In this document: piece by piece, positions 16,054 through 24,631 of the stretch
How positions within the stretch are numbered: position 1 is the stretch's first letter
Layout of the letters: every line of letters begins with the position of its first letter
Origin: Chryseobacterium sp. FP211-J200
GTDB lineage: Bacteria; Bacteroidota; Bacteroidia; Flavobacteriales; Weeksellaceae
DNA length: 64,000 nucleotides
NCBI RefSeq assembly: GCF_001643375.1
Contig: NZ_LSHB01000016.1
Coordinates: forward strand, 1-64,000
Reading direction: 5' to 3'
Made by a program: the position numbers and the translations under genes
The notes under the pieces: model-generated
Seen by the model: the letters and a program-made list of their open reading frames with translations, nothing else
What the model was told of the DNA's origin: nothing
Database searches by the model: none

Positions 16054-17257
16054 CCTTCTTTCCACTTTTTTTGCATTGAGTTTTTCATTAGCACAAAATT
16101 ATCAAGGGCAAATAAATCAAGTTTCAGAAAGTGGTTTGCATCAAATCGTGCTTTCGCCGGAAGTGCGTTCTGCATCGCAAAATAACTTGGATTTTTTAAG
16201 AATTTTCGATGCGAAAAACAATGAAGTTCCTTACGTTCTTTTTGAAGGAAGATCTACGGATCTACAATATGAGAATTTGACGATCGTATCAAGAAATGCG
16301 GTTCCAAACAAAGTAACTTCTGTAGTGGTTTCGAATGAAAAAGCGTTGAATCTGGAACATCTGATTTTGAAAATCGCCAATACAGATGTTGATAAAACTT
16401 ACAGCATTAGCGGAAGCAACGATAATCAGGAATGGTTCGGTCTGGTCATTAATCAAACCATAAACGATTTGAATGACAGCGGAAAAACCTCTGTGGAACG
16501 CAATTTTTCTTTTCCGCTAAATAATTATAAGTTTCTGAGATTTGATTTCATTGATAAAAATTCGCTTCCAATCAATGTGTTGGAAGTTCGATTGGAGAAA
16601 AATTATGCTGTCAAAAAATCAAAAATAGAACTTCAAAACTTCGAACAAAAAATAACGACGGATAAAAAGAAGAAGCAAACGAAGATCCATATCAGCTTCA
16701 AAGATCCACAAGTGATCGATGCGATTGGTTTTGATATTTCGGCGCCCAATTTCTATTTGAGAGAAGCTCGGATCGTCATCAATAAAACCAGAACTCAGAA
16801 AAGAACTGAAGTTGATTATAATGAAACGGTTAGCAATTTCCAACTGAATTCAAAAGTCAAAAACAGTTTTGAAGTTTCAGAATTGTTCGTTAAAGAGTTC
16901 ACGATAGAAATTGATAACCAAGACAATCCAGAATTACAGATCAACAAAATCTCTTTGTTCCAAGATCCAGTGAGCATTCTTGCAGACCTGAAAGCCAATG
17001 AAAATTACACTTTAAAAATCGATTCGAAACTTTCTGCTCCAGCTTATGATCTGGCTCACTCAGGCATTGATTTTAATCAAAACTATCCTGTTGCAACAAT
17101 TTCAAATTTAGACAAAATTGATGATCCAAAAGAAGCCGATTCATCTAAGACCTTTTGGCAAACCTCTTTGTTCATGTGGCTTTGCATTGGTTTTGCGGTG
17201 TTGATCATTGGTTATTTTGCCATGACGATGATAAAGGATCTAAATAAAGAAAATTGA
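16037..17257 (+). CDS. DUF3999 family protein
   Basis: From the chosen ATG the protein (406 aa) has a signal peptide, MKKIFSLLSTFFALSFSLAQ, then a beta-rich extracytoplasmic region with discoidin-like features (YSISGSNDNQEWFGL, LRFDFIDKNSLPINVLEV). It ends in a membrane helix (LFMWLCIGFAVLIIGYFAM) and a short charged tail. An in-frame ATG 24 bp upstream would mask the signal peptide. The start overlaps the DUF2339 gene by 17 bp. The two presumably act as a membrane complex; its role is unknown. It converges with the MscS gene with 4 bp between. Confidence 0.88.
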   Translation: MKKIFSLLSTFFALSFSLAQNYQGQINQVSESGLHQIVLSPEVRSASQNNLDFLRIFDAKNNEVPYVLFEGRSTDLQYENLTIVSRNAVPNKVTSVVVSNEKALNLEHLILKIANTDVDKTYSISGSNDNQEWFGLVINQTINDLNDSGKTSVERNFSFPLNNYKFLRFDFIDKNSLPINVLEVRLEKNYAVKKSKIELQNFEQKITTDKKKKQTKIHISFKDPQVIDAIGFDISAPNFYLREARIVINKTRTQKRTEVDYNETVSNFQLNSKVKNSFEVSELFVKEFTIEIDNQDNPELQINKISLFQDPVSILADLKANENYTLKIDSKLSAPAYDLAHSGIDFNQNYPVATISNLDKIDDPKEADSSKTFWQTSLFMWLCIGFAVLIIGYFAMTMIKDLNKEN

Positions 17258-17261
17258 TCAT

Positions 17262-18140
17262 TTAGACTTTGTCATCATGATTGACCTGTTCTTTAGCAGC
17301 TTCTTGTGAGGTCGTAACATTGATGCTTGTCGGCGTTACGAGGCTGACGCCTTCTTTCACCAATCTTTCGTTGATCTGCATGATCGCACCACTTTTAAGT
17401 TGGCTAAAGTTGTTGCCTTTCTCCAACCAGAATTTGACCTGCAGATTGAAAACGCCTTGTTTTACATTGGTGAACAAAACCTCAGTCGCATCGGTCTTAT
17501 CGACATGTGCCAAAGTTTTGATCTCATCCAAGATTGCCGCCTTTGTTTTCTGAATATCTTCACCAACAGGAATTTCGAAGTCCAAAATGATCCTGCGCTG
17601 TGGTGAAGCCGTCACATTGAAAAACGGTGCGTTGAAGATGATCTGGTTTGGAATGTAAACTTTCTTTCCATCATCTGTGATCATTTTGGTGGTCAACAAT
17701 CCAATGTCCTGAACAGTTCCAGAGTTGCCGCCAATCGTGACATAATCTCCAATTTTAAAAGCTTTGTCTACACCGACCAACATTCCGGAAAACATACTTG
17801 ATACAAGATCTTTCAGCGCAACCCCCGCAATTACCCCGGCAACACCCAAACTTCCCAAGAACTTGATAAAGAAGCCACTGAACCCCATAATCTCCAATGA
17901 GATGAAGGCACCCATTAGAATGATCAGAAATTTGAATACGGAGATCAGGGTGACCACAGATTCGTTTTTCGTTTTTGGGAAAAGCTTGTGAAAAAGTTTT
18001 ACAGACCAACGACTCAGGTAAGTACTGGTCATCAGGAAAAAGAGGAAGACCAGAATCCCAACGATGAGCCTTGGTGTAAGTTCTGCAAAACTGATGTACC
18101 ATCTTTTTAGGACGGCGTAAACGGTGTGTAAATATTCCAT
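17262..18140 (-). CDS. Small-conductance mechanosensitive channel, MscS family
   Basis: A 292-aa MscS-type channel. It has three membrane segments (about 20-45, 65-90 and 95-125); the third has the glycine/alanine pore helix FLGSLGVAGVIAGVALKD. The cytoplasmic beta domain follows (GDYVTIGGNSGTVQDIGLLTTKM, VYIPNQIIFNAPFFN). It opens under membrane tension to release solutes during osmotic downshock. The C-terminal tail (TTSQEAAKEQVNHDDKV) is polar. A terminator of the upstream gene separates it from the outer-membrane barrel gene, so it is likely transcribed alone. Confidence 0.93.
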   Translation of the reverse strand: MEYLHTVYAVLKRWYISFAELTPRLIVGILVFLFFLMTSTYLSRWSVKLFHKLFPKTKNESVVTLISVFKFLIILMGAFISLEIMGFSGFFIKFLGSLGVAGVIAGVALKDLVSSMFSGMLVGVDKAFKIGDYVTIGGNSGTVQDIGLLTTKMITDDGKKVYIPNQIIFNAPFFNVTASPQRRIILDFEIPVGEDIQKTKAAILDEIKTLAHVDKTDATEVLFTNVKQGVFNLQVKFWLEKGNNFSQLKSGAIMQINERLVKEGVSLVTPTSINVTTSQEAAKEQVNHDDKV

Positions 18141-18151
18141 AATGTGATATT

Positions 18152-18182
18152 AATAAAAAAAACCGACAAAAGCCGGTTTTAT
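18152..18182 (-). terminator. Terminator of the outer-membrane barrel gene
   Basis: On the minus strand AAACCGGC...GTCGGTTT forms a 6-8 bp stem followed by an eight-T run. It lies between the barrel stop codon and the MscS start. Confidence 0.8.
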
Positions 18183-18200
18183 TGTATGCTGAGTCTAAAA

Positions 18201-18791
18201 TTATTTAGCTTCGTTTGCAATTCTTTTTGCTTGTCCGCTTGGTAAATAGATACTGAAACCAACGTTGAAAGTGATATTCGAATTCAAACCTTCGTTACCG
18301 AAACCTGACTGTCCTACATATTTTACCAACCCTTCGATACCGATGTTAGGCGTAATAAAGTAAGAATAACCTGGACCTACTCCGAAATCTAATCCAGTTG
18401 TTGAATTTCCATTTTCTACTGAAGAACCTCCAACCCCTAAGTTACCTTCGAAGAACCAACGTCCGTGATTAAGAAGGTTGTCAACACCTGCCTCACCTGG
18501 AGAAATATAATAACGACCCAAAGCTCCTACGCCATAATCAAATCTTGTAGGTGAACCCTTTGTCACTTTGCTGATCCCTAAATTGACATAACCTCCCAAC
18601 GCCACATTATCTTTGATGAAATAGGCTGCTTTCGGCTGTAATGCGATATCATAACCAGCACCAGTGTTAAGACCAAAATTACTTGAAAGTAAACTACTTC
18701 CTACCATCCAGTTTCCTTCTTGTATCTGAGCGTTTGCTGTAGAGAATAATCCTGCAACTAACACTACTGCTCCTAATAATAATTTTTTCAT
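18201..18791 (-). CDS. Outer-membrane beta-barrel protein
   Basis: A 196-aa protein with a textbook signal peptide (MKKLLLGAVVLVAGLFSTANAQ). Alternating glycine/aromatic strands of an OmpW/OMP_b-brl type small barrel follow (NWMVGSSLLSSNFGLN, DFGVGPGYSYFITPNIGIEGLVKYVG). The function of these abundant Bacteroidota proteins is usually unknown. It is a single gene with its own terminator. The polar C-terminal tail (PSGQAKRIANEAK) after the last strand is slightly unusual, since most barrels end in an aromatic residue. Confidence 0.88.
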   Translation of the reverse strand: MKKLLLGAVVLVAGLFSTANAQIQEGNWMVGSSLLSSNFGLNTGAGYDIALQPKAAYFIKDNVALGGYVNLGISKVTKGSPTRFDYGVGALGRYYISPGEAGVDNLLNHGRWFFEGNLGVGGSSVENGNSTTGLDFGVGPGYSYFITPNIGIEGLVKYVGQSGFGNEGLNSNITFNVGFSIYLPSGQAKRIANEAK

Positions 18792-18940
18792 ATTGTTAAA
18801 TTTTTCGTTAATAATTATCTTTTCTACATTTTACAAAGGTTGTGCCATTCCGGAAAATGAGACTGCAAAATGTCACGTAGCTACTTTTAACAGAAATTGG
18901 TAAAAATCGAAAAATACATAAAAAGAGTTTATTTTTATGT

Positions 18941-18975
18941 AAAATAAAAAAGCCAATCTTTGCAGATTGGCCTTT
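18941..18975 (-). terminator. Terminator of the T9SS-secreted protein gene
   Basis: An 8-bp stem GCCAATCT/AGATTGGC with a TTGC-type loop is followed on the minus strand by TTTTTATTTT. It lies 21 bp past the stop codon. Confidence 0.85.
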
Positions 18976-18995
18976 ATTATTTAGTTGGTGAGTTT

Positions 18996-21689
18996 TTACA
19001 AGATCACCTTTTTGGTTGTTATTCCTTTATCAGAAGTGATCTTTAGGATATAAACCCCTTTGATCAAACCTGAAGTATTTATTCTAACCTCTTTTTGACT
19101 CTTACCTGCAACAGACTGAACTAGTTTTCCAGAAGCGTCGAACACATCAATTACGGTGATGTTGTTTGTGGTATCTCTCACCACTACGTCCACCTCATCT
19201 TTGGCAACACTTACGCTTCCTGCAGACCTGTTCACAGAATCGAAAGACAGGATGTCTTGGTAGATTACCTCGAATCTTATGTCGTTTGTACCTTTACTAG
19301 CTGCGAAAGTATATTGACCTTCCTCAGAAAGGTTGATCACTTTGTTCAGTTGTTTATCTTTCAGATAGATTGCCTGATCTGTGTCGAAAATACCTTCTTT
19401 CTCCTTCAGGAAAATAGTGTAGTTACCAGTTTCAAAATATTTTGTTCCCAATGTTACCACATCATCTGCTCTCAATGGATATTTTCTACCTTGGATGGCC
19501 AATTTAGCAGTACCATTTGTTGTATAGAAAGCATCTGAACCTAATACCAAGATATCTGCATCATACAATCTCTCATAACCGTCTGTAGCACCTGGCATGT
19601 AAGATACCAATATCGTGTTGTTGATGTTTGAAGGCGATTTTAGATTTAACCAATACCTGTCTTTTGACTTAACTTCCTGCTTGTTGAAGAAGATGCTAGA
19701 TGCACTGTAACTTCTCATACTGTTGTTGAACTGTAATGGCTGATTGTGCGAACCGCTCATACTTTGAACCAAGAATCCTTGACCCACTTTGATGTATTGT
19801 GTAGGGACAGGAGAATCTACACCATCCTGGAACGTTGCCGGTACACCACCACTTCTGTTGTAGATGGCGTAGTTAGAACCAGAATAGTTACCCCCTTGCT
19901 GATCTGGAACATATTGTTGGTTTGTCCAGAAATATGCTGTTCCATATATCAAAGAGCTATTAGCATCGTACAAAGCATCAAAATCTAAATTCGAAGGATA
20001 AGGATTACCTACCAAGTTGTAGCCGTGAGCTGCATTTGTCCATTTTAAGTTTTGAAAAGCTAAGTTTCCATTATTTGGAATACCAGTGAATGTAAATGTA
20101 TATGGAGCAGGGCTGTTAAAATTTGTATTATAACTGTCTTTACCTCTGATTGCGTAACCTTGACCTACTCTAAAGCTATACGCATCATTAATTCCATAAA
20201 AGTCGAATAAATCCGTGGACTCACTGTAAATAAAGAATCTATTTTTAGGTGTTCCACCTACTAATCCTCCATCTGAAAATGCATACATATTTTGACCTGA
20301 TACTGGTGCACTCCAATACGTAAAATGCATTTTTGCCATGTTAGAAATCCTTTTCACTGTGATTGCTCCATTATTCTCTGAATTGGAACTTTGCATGATA
20401 TTAGCATCGCTTTCGACAACAAATCTATCAGATGTGATGCCATTAATATAACGACTTGCTGTAATTACTGTATTAGGACTTACGGTCAATAGCCCATTGT
20501 TATTTATTGTTAAGTCTTTTGCAATAAAAGAGCCTTTAGTGCCGGTAACATATGGTTCGAAAATGTAAGTATTCAAAGTGGCATTAGGTAATCCGTTGGA
20601 CCAGCCTACAACACTGTTGCTTTCTCTCCAAACCGTTTTATTGACCAATACCGATGAAACACCAACTCCTGTTCCATTACATGAGGCATCAGAGACTGCT
20701 GTCACTTGATAATTGGTATCCACCTCCGGAGAGACTGTCAGAATAAATGGTGAATTTGTTATGCCTGTTATGGTTTGAGGATTTGCACCATTGGCAGTAT
20801 AAGTAATTGACCAAGGGGCCGTTCCTGTCAGTGCAACTTGCAGGTTTACTGAACCTGGTTCGGTATCAATCGTTCCACCACCTGTCAAAGTTGCTGTAGG
20901 CGTAACATTGGTATTAACATTTATAATCTTTGTATCCGTAAATGTTCCAAAAGAATTGGTGTATGTTCCAAATGCAGTATAAGTTGCGTTCTGTGAAGGG
21001 TTGGCTGTTACTGAAGCGCCTGTATTCTGAACGAGATTACCACCAACAGTGCTAGACCAGGTATAGTTAAAAGGTGCTGAACTTTGAGCTGTCAAAACCA
21101 CTGGCGTATTAGGACAGACAGTTTCAGTACTGGACGAAAGGACGAATGAGTGATTTACCACTACTCTGTCTAAGAATATTGATTTACCAGAAGTTCTCGA
21201 AATTCTAAATTTTATATTGTCGCTATAATCATTGACCGGAATTGTAAAATTTTCAACAGTTAAAGTCTTTGGTGTAATTACATTATACGACCCTACTGAT
21301 GTCCAGCTACCATTATTAATACTTTTCTCCACCAAAACTCTTGTGGTTTCTGTATAATTTATATTTATAGGCCTTACCGCTACCAAAACAGTGATTGACC
21401 GTGCACCCCCTTTTGCTATAGTCGGAGTAGTTAAAGTTCCGGCAACTTCTGTAGACTTAGAAATTGCAAGTTCTACATAACCATTCAAAGAAATACTCGC
21501 GCTTCCTGCAGGATACACCGATGCTCGGGTCATATTCCATACTCCTGCTGTTGATACTTGTGTATAATTTCCAACAGCATATTTTGCTGTCCAATTATTG
21601 AATTCTGCAACAACAACTTGTGCCTTCATTGTTATGGCCATCAAGAACATAATCAAAAACACACTTTTAAAAAGTATATTTATTTTCAT
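18996..21689 (-). CDS. Large secreted protein with T9SS type A sorting domain
   Basis: An 897-aa protein. The signal peptide (to about residue 24, MKAQ end) is followed by a discoidin/jellyroll-like N-terminal region (about 25-180) and Ig/PKD-like repeats (VCPNTPVVLTAQSSAPF, about 190-350). Long beta-rich middle regions seen in flavobacterial surface proteins follow. The last ~75 residues are a type A C-terminal domain (IDVFDASGKLVQSV...INTSGLIKGVYILKI...TKKVIL). That domain directs export through the type IX system and removal or anchoring at the cell surface. No catalytic domain is visible, so adhesion or matrix roles are more likely than enzymatic ones. It lies directly downstream of the polysaccharide locus but has its own promoter box. 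Confidence 0.9.
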   Translation of the reverse strand: MKINILFKSVFLIMFLMAITMKAQVVVAEFNNWTAKYAVGNYTQVSTAGVWNMTRASVYPAGSASISLNGYVELAISKSTEVAGTLTTPTIAKGGARSITVLVAVRPININYTETTRVLVEKSINNGSWTSVGSYNVITPKTLTVENFTIPVNDYSDNIKFRISRTSGKSIFLDRVVVNHSFVLSSSTETVCPNTPVVLTAQSSAPFNYTWSSTVGGNLVQNTGASVTANPSQNATYTAFGTYTNSFGTFTDTKIINVNTNVTPTATLTGGGTIDTEPGSVNLQVALTGTAPWSITYTANGANPQTITGITNSPFILTVSPEVDTNYQVTAVSDASCNGTGVGVSSVLVNKTVWRESNSVVGWSNGLPNATLNTYIFEPYVTGTKGSFIAKDLTINNNGLLTVSPNTVITASRYINGITSDRFVVESDANIMQSSNSENNGAITVKRISNMAKMHFTYWSAPVSGQNMYAFSDGGLVGGTPKNRFFIYSESTDLFDFYGINDAYSFRVGQGYAIRGKDSYNTNFNSPAPYTFTFTGIPNNGNLAFQNLKWTNAAHGYNLVGNPYPSNLDFDALYDANSSLIYGTAYFWTNQQYVPDQQGGNYSGSNYAIYNRSGGVPATFQDGVDSPVPTQYIKVGQGFLVQSMSGSHNQPLQFNNSMRSYSASSIFFNKQEVKSKDRYWLNLKSPSNINNTILVSYMPGATDGYERLYDADILVLGSDAFYTTNGTAKLAIQGRKYPLRADDVVTLGTKYFETGNYTIFLKEKEGIFDTDQAIYLKDKQLNKVINLSEEGQYTFAASKGTNDIRFEVIYQDILSFDSVNRSAGSVSVAKDEVDVVVRDTTNNITVIDVFDASGKLVQSVAGKSQKEVRINTSGLIKGVYILKITSDKGITTKKVIL

Positions 21690-21713
21690 AACCTTTTATT
21701 TTTATTATTTCTG

Positions 21714-21740
21714 CAAAATTAAAGAATTAATTATTATCAA
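21714..21740 (-). promoter_or_regulatory. Putative promoter of the T9SS-secreted protein gene
   Basis: The minus strand reads TTG, 16 bp, TAATTTTG (TAnnTTTG), overlapping the 3' end of the neighbouring glycosyltransferase gene and 25 bp upstream of the ATG. Confidence 0.5.
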
Positions 21741-22878
21741 TCAGAGAATAATATTCATTTTTTATAGATTCCCACACATTACTTTGTTCATAGGCCTTTG
21801 CTATAAGCGACCTGCAGATATTTTCATTAGGTGACCCATCGTTGTTATTCTTTAACCGAGCTGACATCGCCTTGAACAATTCATTTTTATCCCTTACCGG
21901 TATGACCTGGCCATTCAATCCGTTTTTAATGATCTCATTACTCCCGCTGATGTCCGTAACGATACTAAACAAGCCCATCGCACCAGCTTGTAACAGCACA
22001 TTTGGAAAGCCTTCCCTATAGCTTGGAAAAATAAATGTATCCGATATCGCAAAGTACGGCCGAACATCTTTTTGAAATCCTACTGAAATGATATTCGCAT
22101 TATTCTGTATCTTATTTTTCGTTTCTGGTAAAACAGGATCAAGCTCTTCTTCAAAAGGCCCGACCAACAATAATTTAGTTTTGGGAGACTTAATATTCAG
22201 TTCCACAAAAGCCTCAACTAACTCATTGATTCCTTTGTCTCTCACTAAACGCCCTACAAACAAGAATACAAAATCGGTTCCATCAATCTCTAATTCGTTT
22301 CTTAGTGCGAGCTTGTCAATTTCAGAAAACAGTACAGGGTCAAAATAGGCTATATCGATGCCGTTGACATTTCCATTTGCGATGACTTTCAAAGGCTTTT
22401 TTGTAATCTCGTATTGCTCCAGATCTTTCTTAACGCCTTGTCCTTCGGGATAAATATTGGTAGCACAGTAACATAAAAGTCTGTCCATCATTATCAGAAC
22501 CTTCTGCATCAATCCATTTTTATATGGAAAAACCAAGCCTGTAAAGGTGTGCATCCTTATGGGAATACCAGCCAATTTGCCAGCGATCATGGACAGCAAT
22601 CCCGCTTTGGGTGTTATGGAATGAATAATGTCCGGTCTCTCCTTTTTGAAATACCAATAAAGTTTGACCAGTGATATGAGATCTTTAAAAGGCGAGATCG
22701 GACGCTGCATCTCGATCACATGCGTCTTCACATTTTCCCTTAGCCTGGTGTCATCCAGATCTTGGCCAGACCCGGAAATCGCAGTAATCTCAAAAAACTG
22801 GTTCAAATACCTCAGCTGCCCTTTCAGAAGGATATTGAGAGAGCTTGGCACCGTGGAAATGCGAAATACTTTTTTCAT
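21727..22878 (-). CDS. Glycosyltransferase family 4 protein
   Basis: A 383-aa GT-B enzyme. The N-terminal acceptor domain starts MKKVFRISTVPSSLNILLKG and includes RMHTFTGLVFPY. The C-terminal donor domain has FLFVGRLVRDKGINELVEAF (about 210) and the GT4 donor motif YREGFPNVLLQAGAMG (about 290-305). It would add a sugar from a nucleotide donor to a lipid-linked oligosaccharide on the cytoplasmic face. It is the last gene of the polysaccharide locus, cut off from the rest by the 2.2-kb DUF6266 repeat island. Confidence 0.88.
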   Translation of the reverse strand: MKKVFRISTVPSSLNILLKGQLRYLNQFFEITAISGSGQDLDDTRLRENVKTHVIEMQRPISPFKDLISLVKLYWYFKKERPDIIHSITPKAGLLSMIAGKLAGIPIRMHTFTGLVFPYKNGLMQKVLIMMDRLLCYCATNIYPEGQGVKKDLEQYEITKKPLKVIANGNVNGIDIAYFDPVLFSEIDKLALRNELEIDGTDFVFLFVGRLVRDKGINELVEAFVELNIKSPKTKLLLVGPFEEELDPVLPETKNKIQNNANIISVGFQKDVRPYFAISDTFIFPSYREGFPNVLLQAGAMGLFSIVTDISGSNEIIKNGLNGQVIPVRDKNELFKAMSARLKNNNDGSPNENICRSLIAKAYEQSNVWESIKNEYYSLIDNN

Positions 22879-23004
22879 AGTCTAGCGATAATGGGCAAAG
22901 ATATTGGTTTTTGGTCTACTTTTTCTGCCGAAGATTTCCATAGATCATTTTTAAACAATATTATAACATTTCTTGATTCATCGCCTTAAGGTGGCATTTA
23001 AAGG

Positions 23005-23030
23005 TAAGGGTGTCTTAGATATTATGACAT
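23005..23030 (+). repeat. CCCTAAAGGG/TGTCTTAG array, copy 1 (degenerate)
   Basis: It carries GTAAGGGTGTCTTAGAT...GACAT but has lost the CCCTAA half of the core palindrome. It is the outermost copy on the glycosyltransferase side. Confidence 0.6.
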
Positions 23031-23122
23031 GGCTTCACACAAGGCGGAATTATTAATTTTATTAAATTTCGATAGCGGCAAATTGGTTTGAAGGTGATAC
23101 TGGATGTGATGGGTATTTTCTG

Positions 23123-23159
23123 CCCCGACCCTAAAGGGTGTCTTAGATGTGAGGACATT
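23123..23159 (+). repeat. CCCTAAAGGG/TGTCTTAG array, copy 2
   Basis: A full copy: CCCCGACCCTAAAGGGTG then TCTTAGATGTGAGGACATT. The ~40 bp in front (TTGGTTTGAAGGTG...GGTATTTTCT) also align with the sequence in front of copy 6, so the repeated unit is longer than the core. Confidence 0.85.
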
Positions 23160-23193
23160 AATTACGTTAAGCTTTATTCTTAATAATAAAAAA

Positions 23194-23284
23194 CTGTCTT
23201 AGCTAACATTCGGTTTGTATCAAAATAGAGGTGGTCATTGGACGTGCTATATTTATCACCCACCGATTTTTTTTGCTAAGACAG
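23194..23284 (-). terminator. Long inverted repeat downstream of the DUF6266 gene
   Basis: Perfect 10-bp arms (23194-23203 CTGTCTTAGC and 23275-23284) enclose about 70 nt that contain an inner GGTGG/CCACC pair. Read on the minus strand, the second arm is followed by TTTTTTATTATT, as in a terminator for the DUF6266 transcript, although the loop is unusually long. The arms contain the same TGTCTTAG octamer as the array. Confidence 0.5.
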
Positions 23285-23298
23285 CCTTTAAAGTGCTC

Positions 23299-23943
23299 TT
23301 AAGGAACCATCACGCTTCCCACATAGGCCGATAATGAGACCTGCATCATGTCCAGTGCACGGAATGCTATCCATACATGGACCATTTTTCCTTGTAGATT
23401 GGGTGGCACGGTAACTGTCAATGTTGTATCTACCCTTTCGCCCATGTTTTCTATGAACACTGGACTCTTTTGACCTTCTGCCATGTACAATAACTGAAGC
23501 TGATCAGTTTCCCTGTCAGGGTCACCCGCCGCATTGTTGTACCATTCGACTTCAAAACTGCCTGCAGCAGGAGATGTGAGGCCTGTCGGAATCGGAGCCA
23601 ACAAATTACCCCTTGCAAATTCAATCTCGGTATATTCCGGCGTGATCGTCAGTAGCGTAAAATCTAATTTGTAAGCATTCAGCAAATTCGTGATCGCCTG
23701 ATTGTAGCATGATCTCAAACCGACCTTGGTTCCAAAATACAAAGACGCAAAACCTTTGTAAGGCAGAATAAAATCATAACACTGTCTCATCCTGTCCTGA
23801 ATCAACAGTTGCTTGGATGAGGGTGCGGAGGTCTTTTTGCGAGGACGCACTCTCAAAATTTCTGTTCCGGCAACATTTGCCACCACTAAGCGGCCTGTGC
23901 GACCGCTGGATCCTGATAATAAAGAATCATTTAATTTTCCCAT
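23299..23943 (-). CDS. DUF6266 family protein
   Basis: A 214-aa soluble protein matching the DUF6266 pattern. It has the N-terminus MGKLNDSLLSGSSGRTGRLV with a basic RVRPRKKTSAPSSKQLLIQDRM segment (about 30-52), a conserved middle LYFGTKVGLRSCYNQAITN, and a beta-sandwich-like C-terminal half with SFEVEWYNN and LQLLYMAEG. As far as I know the function is unknown; family members are frequent and often multi-copy in Bacteroidota. The gene lies inside the CCCTAAAGGG repeat array, within an otherwise continuous polysaccharide locus, which suggests it arrived with the repeats. Its GC content is clearly higher than that of the flanking glycosyltransferase genes. Confidence 0.85.
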   Translation of the reverse strand: MGKLNDSLLSGSSGRTGRLVVANVAGTEILRVRPRKKTSAPSSKQLLIQDRMRQCYDFILPYKGFASLYFGTKVGLRSCYNQAITNLLNAYKLDFTLLTITPEYTEIEFARGNLLAPIPTGLTSPAAGSFEVEWYNNAAGDPDRETDQLQLLYMAEGQKSPVFIENMGERVDTTLTVTVPPNLQGKMVHVWIAFRALDMMQVSLSAYVGSVMVP

Positions 23944-23970
23944 TGTTGTATTTTTTTTGGGTTAATGTTC

Positions 23971-23978
23971 CAAAATTA
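23971..23978 (-). promoter_or_regulatory. Putative -7 box for the DUF6266 gene
   Basis: The minus strand reads TAATTTTG (TAnnTTTG) 27 bp before the ATG. No clear -33 box. Confidence 0.45.
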
Positions 23979-24068
23979 GAAACATGCCCCATTAATCTAT
24001 TTGGCACTTCCAAAATTTGCCGAAATTTTCCTTTTTGATATAAGAAATAAACATTTGGCTATACTTTC

Positions 24069-24128
24069 TATAGGCCCGCTATAGGTTTTGGAAGTCACTG
24101 TATAGGCTTTGTCTTAGGTTTGTATAGG
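24069..24128. promoter_or_regulatory. Four phased TATAGG motifs upstream of the DUF6266 gene
   Basis: TATAGG occurs at 24069, 24080, 24101 and 24123, spaced 11, 21 and 22 bp apart, that is, on one face of the helix. A TGTCTTAG octamer lies between the last two (24110-24117). This could be a cooperative protein-binding site about 130-180 bp upstream of the DUF6266 start. Confidence 0.4.
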
Positions 24129-24212
24129 GATTGTTATGATGTGGAGGATTTGGGGTTGGAGCGTGGGAGTGTTTTGAGTGTAACTCGGGATGATTGTGGT
24201 GAAGGGTGTTTT

Positions 24213-24269
24213 TACCCTGGCCCTAAAGGGTGTCTTAGATGTGTGGACATTCTTGGTAAGCTGTAACTT
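24213..24269 (+). repeat. CCCTAAAGGG/TGTCTTAG array, copy 3
   Basis: TACCCTGGCCCTAAAGGG, TGTCTTAGATGTGTGGACAT, then TCTTGGTAAGCTGTAACT. The sequence after it (TTTTTAAGTTTTGATTATTG) is repeated after copy 5, so copies 3-4 and 5-6 form two tandem ~228-bp units. Confidence 0.85.
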
Positions 24270-24338
24270 ATATTTAAGATTTTTAAGTTTTGATTATTGA
24301 CTAAATTGTTTAAAACACTGACTAAAGTGGCTGGTATC

Positions 24339-24368
24339 TACCCCACCCCTAAAGGGAGTCTTATATTA
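24339..24368 (+). repeat. CCCTAAAGGG/TGTCTTAG array, copy 4
   Basis: TACCCCACCCCTAAAGGG then AGTCTTATATTA; the octamer is changed at two positions. It is 126 bp after copy 3. Confidence 0.75.
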
Positions 24369-24440
24369 ATTTCGATATTAAATAATAAGGTATTTCTCGA
24401 TTTATTGCGTGATGTTGATAATCGCGGTAAAGAAAATTTT

Positions 24441-24500
24441 CACCCCGACCCTAAAGGGTGTCTTAGATGTGTGGATAGTAATTCTTGGTAAGCTGTAACT
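24441..24500 (+). repeat. CCCTAAAGGG/TGTCTTAG array, copy 5
   Basis: Nearly identical to copies 2 and 3: CACCCCGACCCTAAAGGGTG, TCTTAGATGTGTGGATAGTA, ATTCTTGGTAAGCTGTAACT. Confidence 0.85.
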
Positions 24501-24565
24501 CCTACTTAGATTTTTAAGTTTTGATCATTGACTTACTGGTTTGGAAAAGATCACTAAAAGTAACT

Positions 24566-24631
24566 GGCATTTTCTATCCTGACTCTAAAGGCTGTATAAG
24601 ATGCGAGGAATGTAATTTTTAGTGGGTTGTA
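24566..24631 (+). repeat. CCCTAAAGGG/TGTCTTAG array, copy 6 (degenerate)
   Basis: TATCCTGACTCTAAAGGCTG, TATAAGATGCGAGGAATGTA, then GTGGGTTGTAAC. It aligns along its whole length with copies 3 and 5 but with many substitutions, as expected of the oldest unit at the array edge. Confidence 0.7.

Noticed and set aside
24297-24491. 64-aa plus-strand ORF in the repeat array
   Set aside because: It is made of array copies 4 and 5; other copies do not keep the frame, so it is not coding.
23005-24631. CRISPR array
   Set aside because: Repeats are too few, irregularly spaced (about 100-126 bp or more), and the intervening DNA is itself repeated rather than unique; no cas genes.
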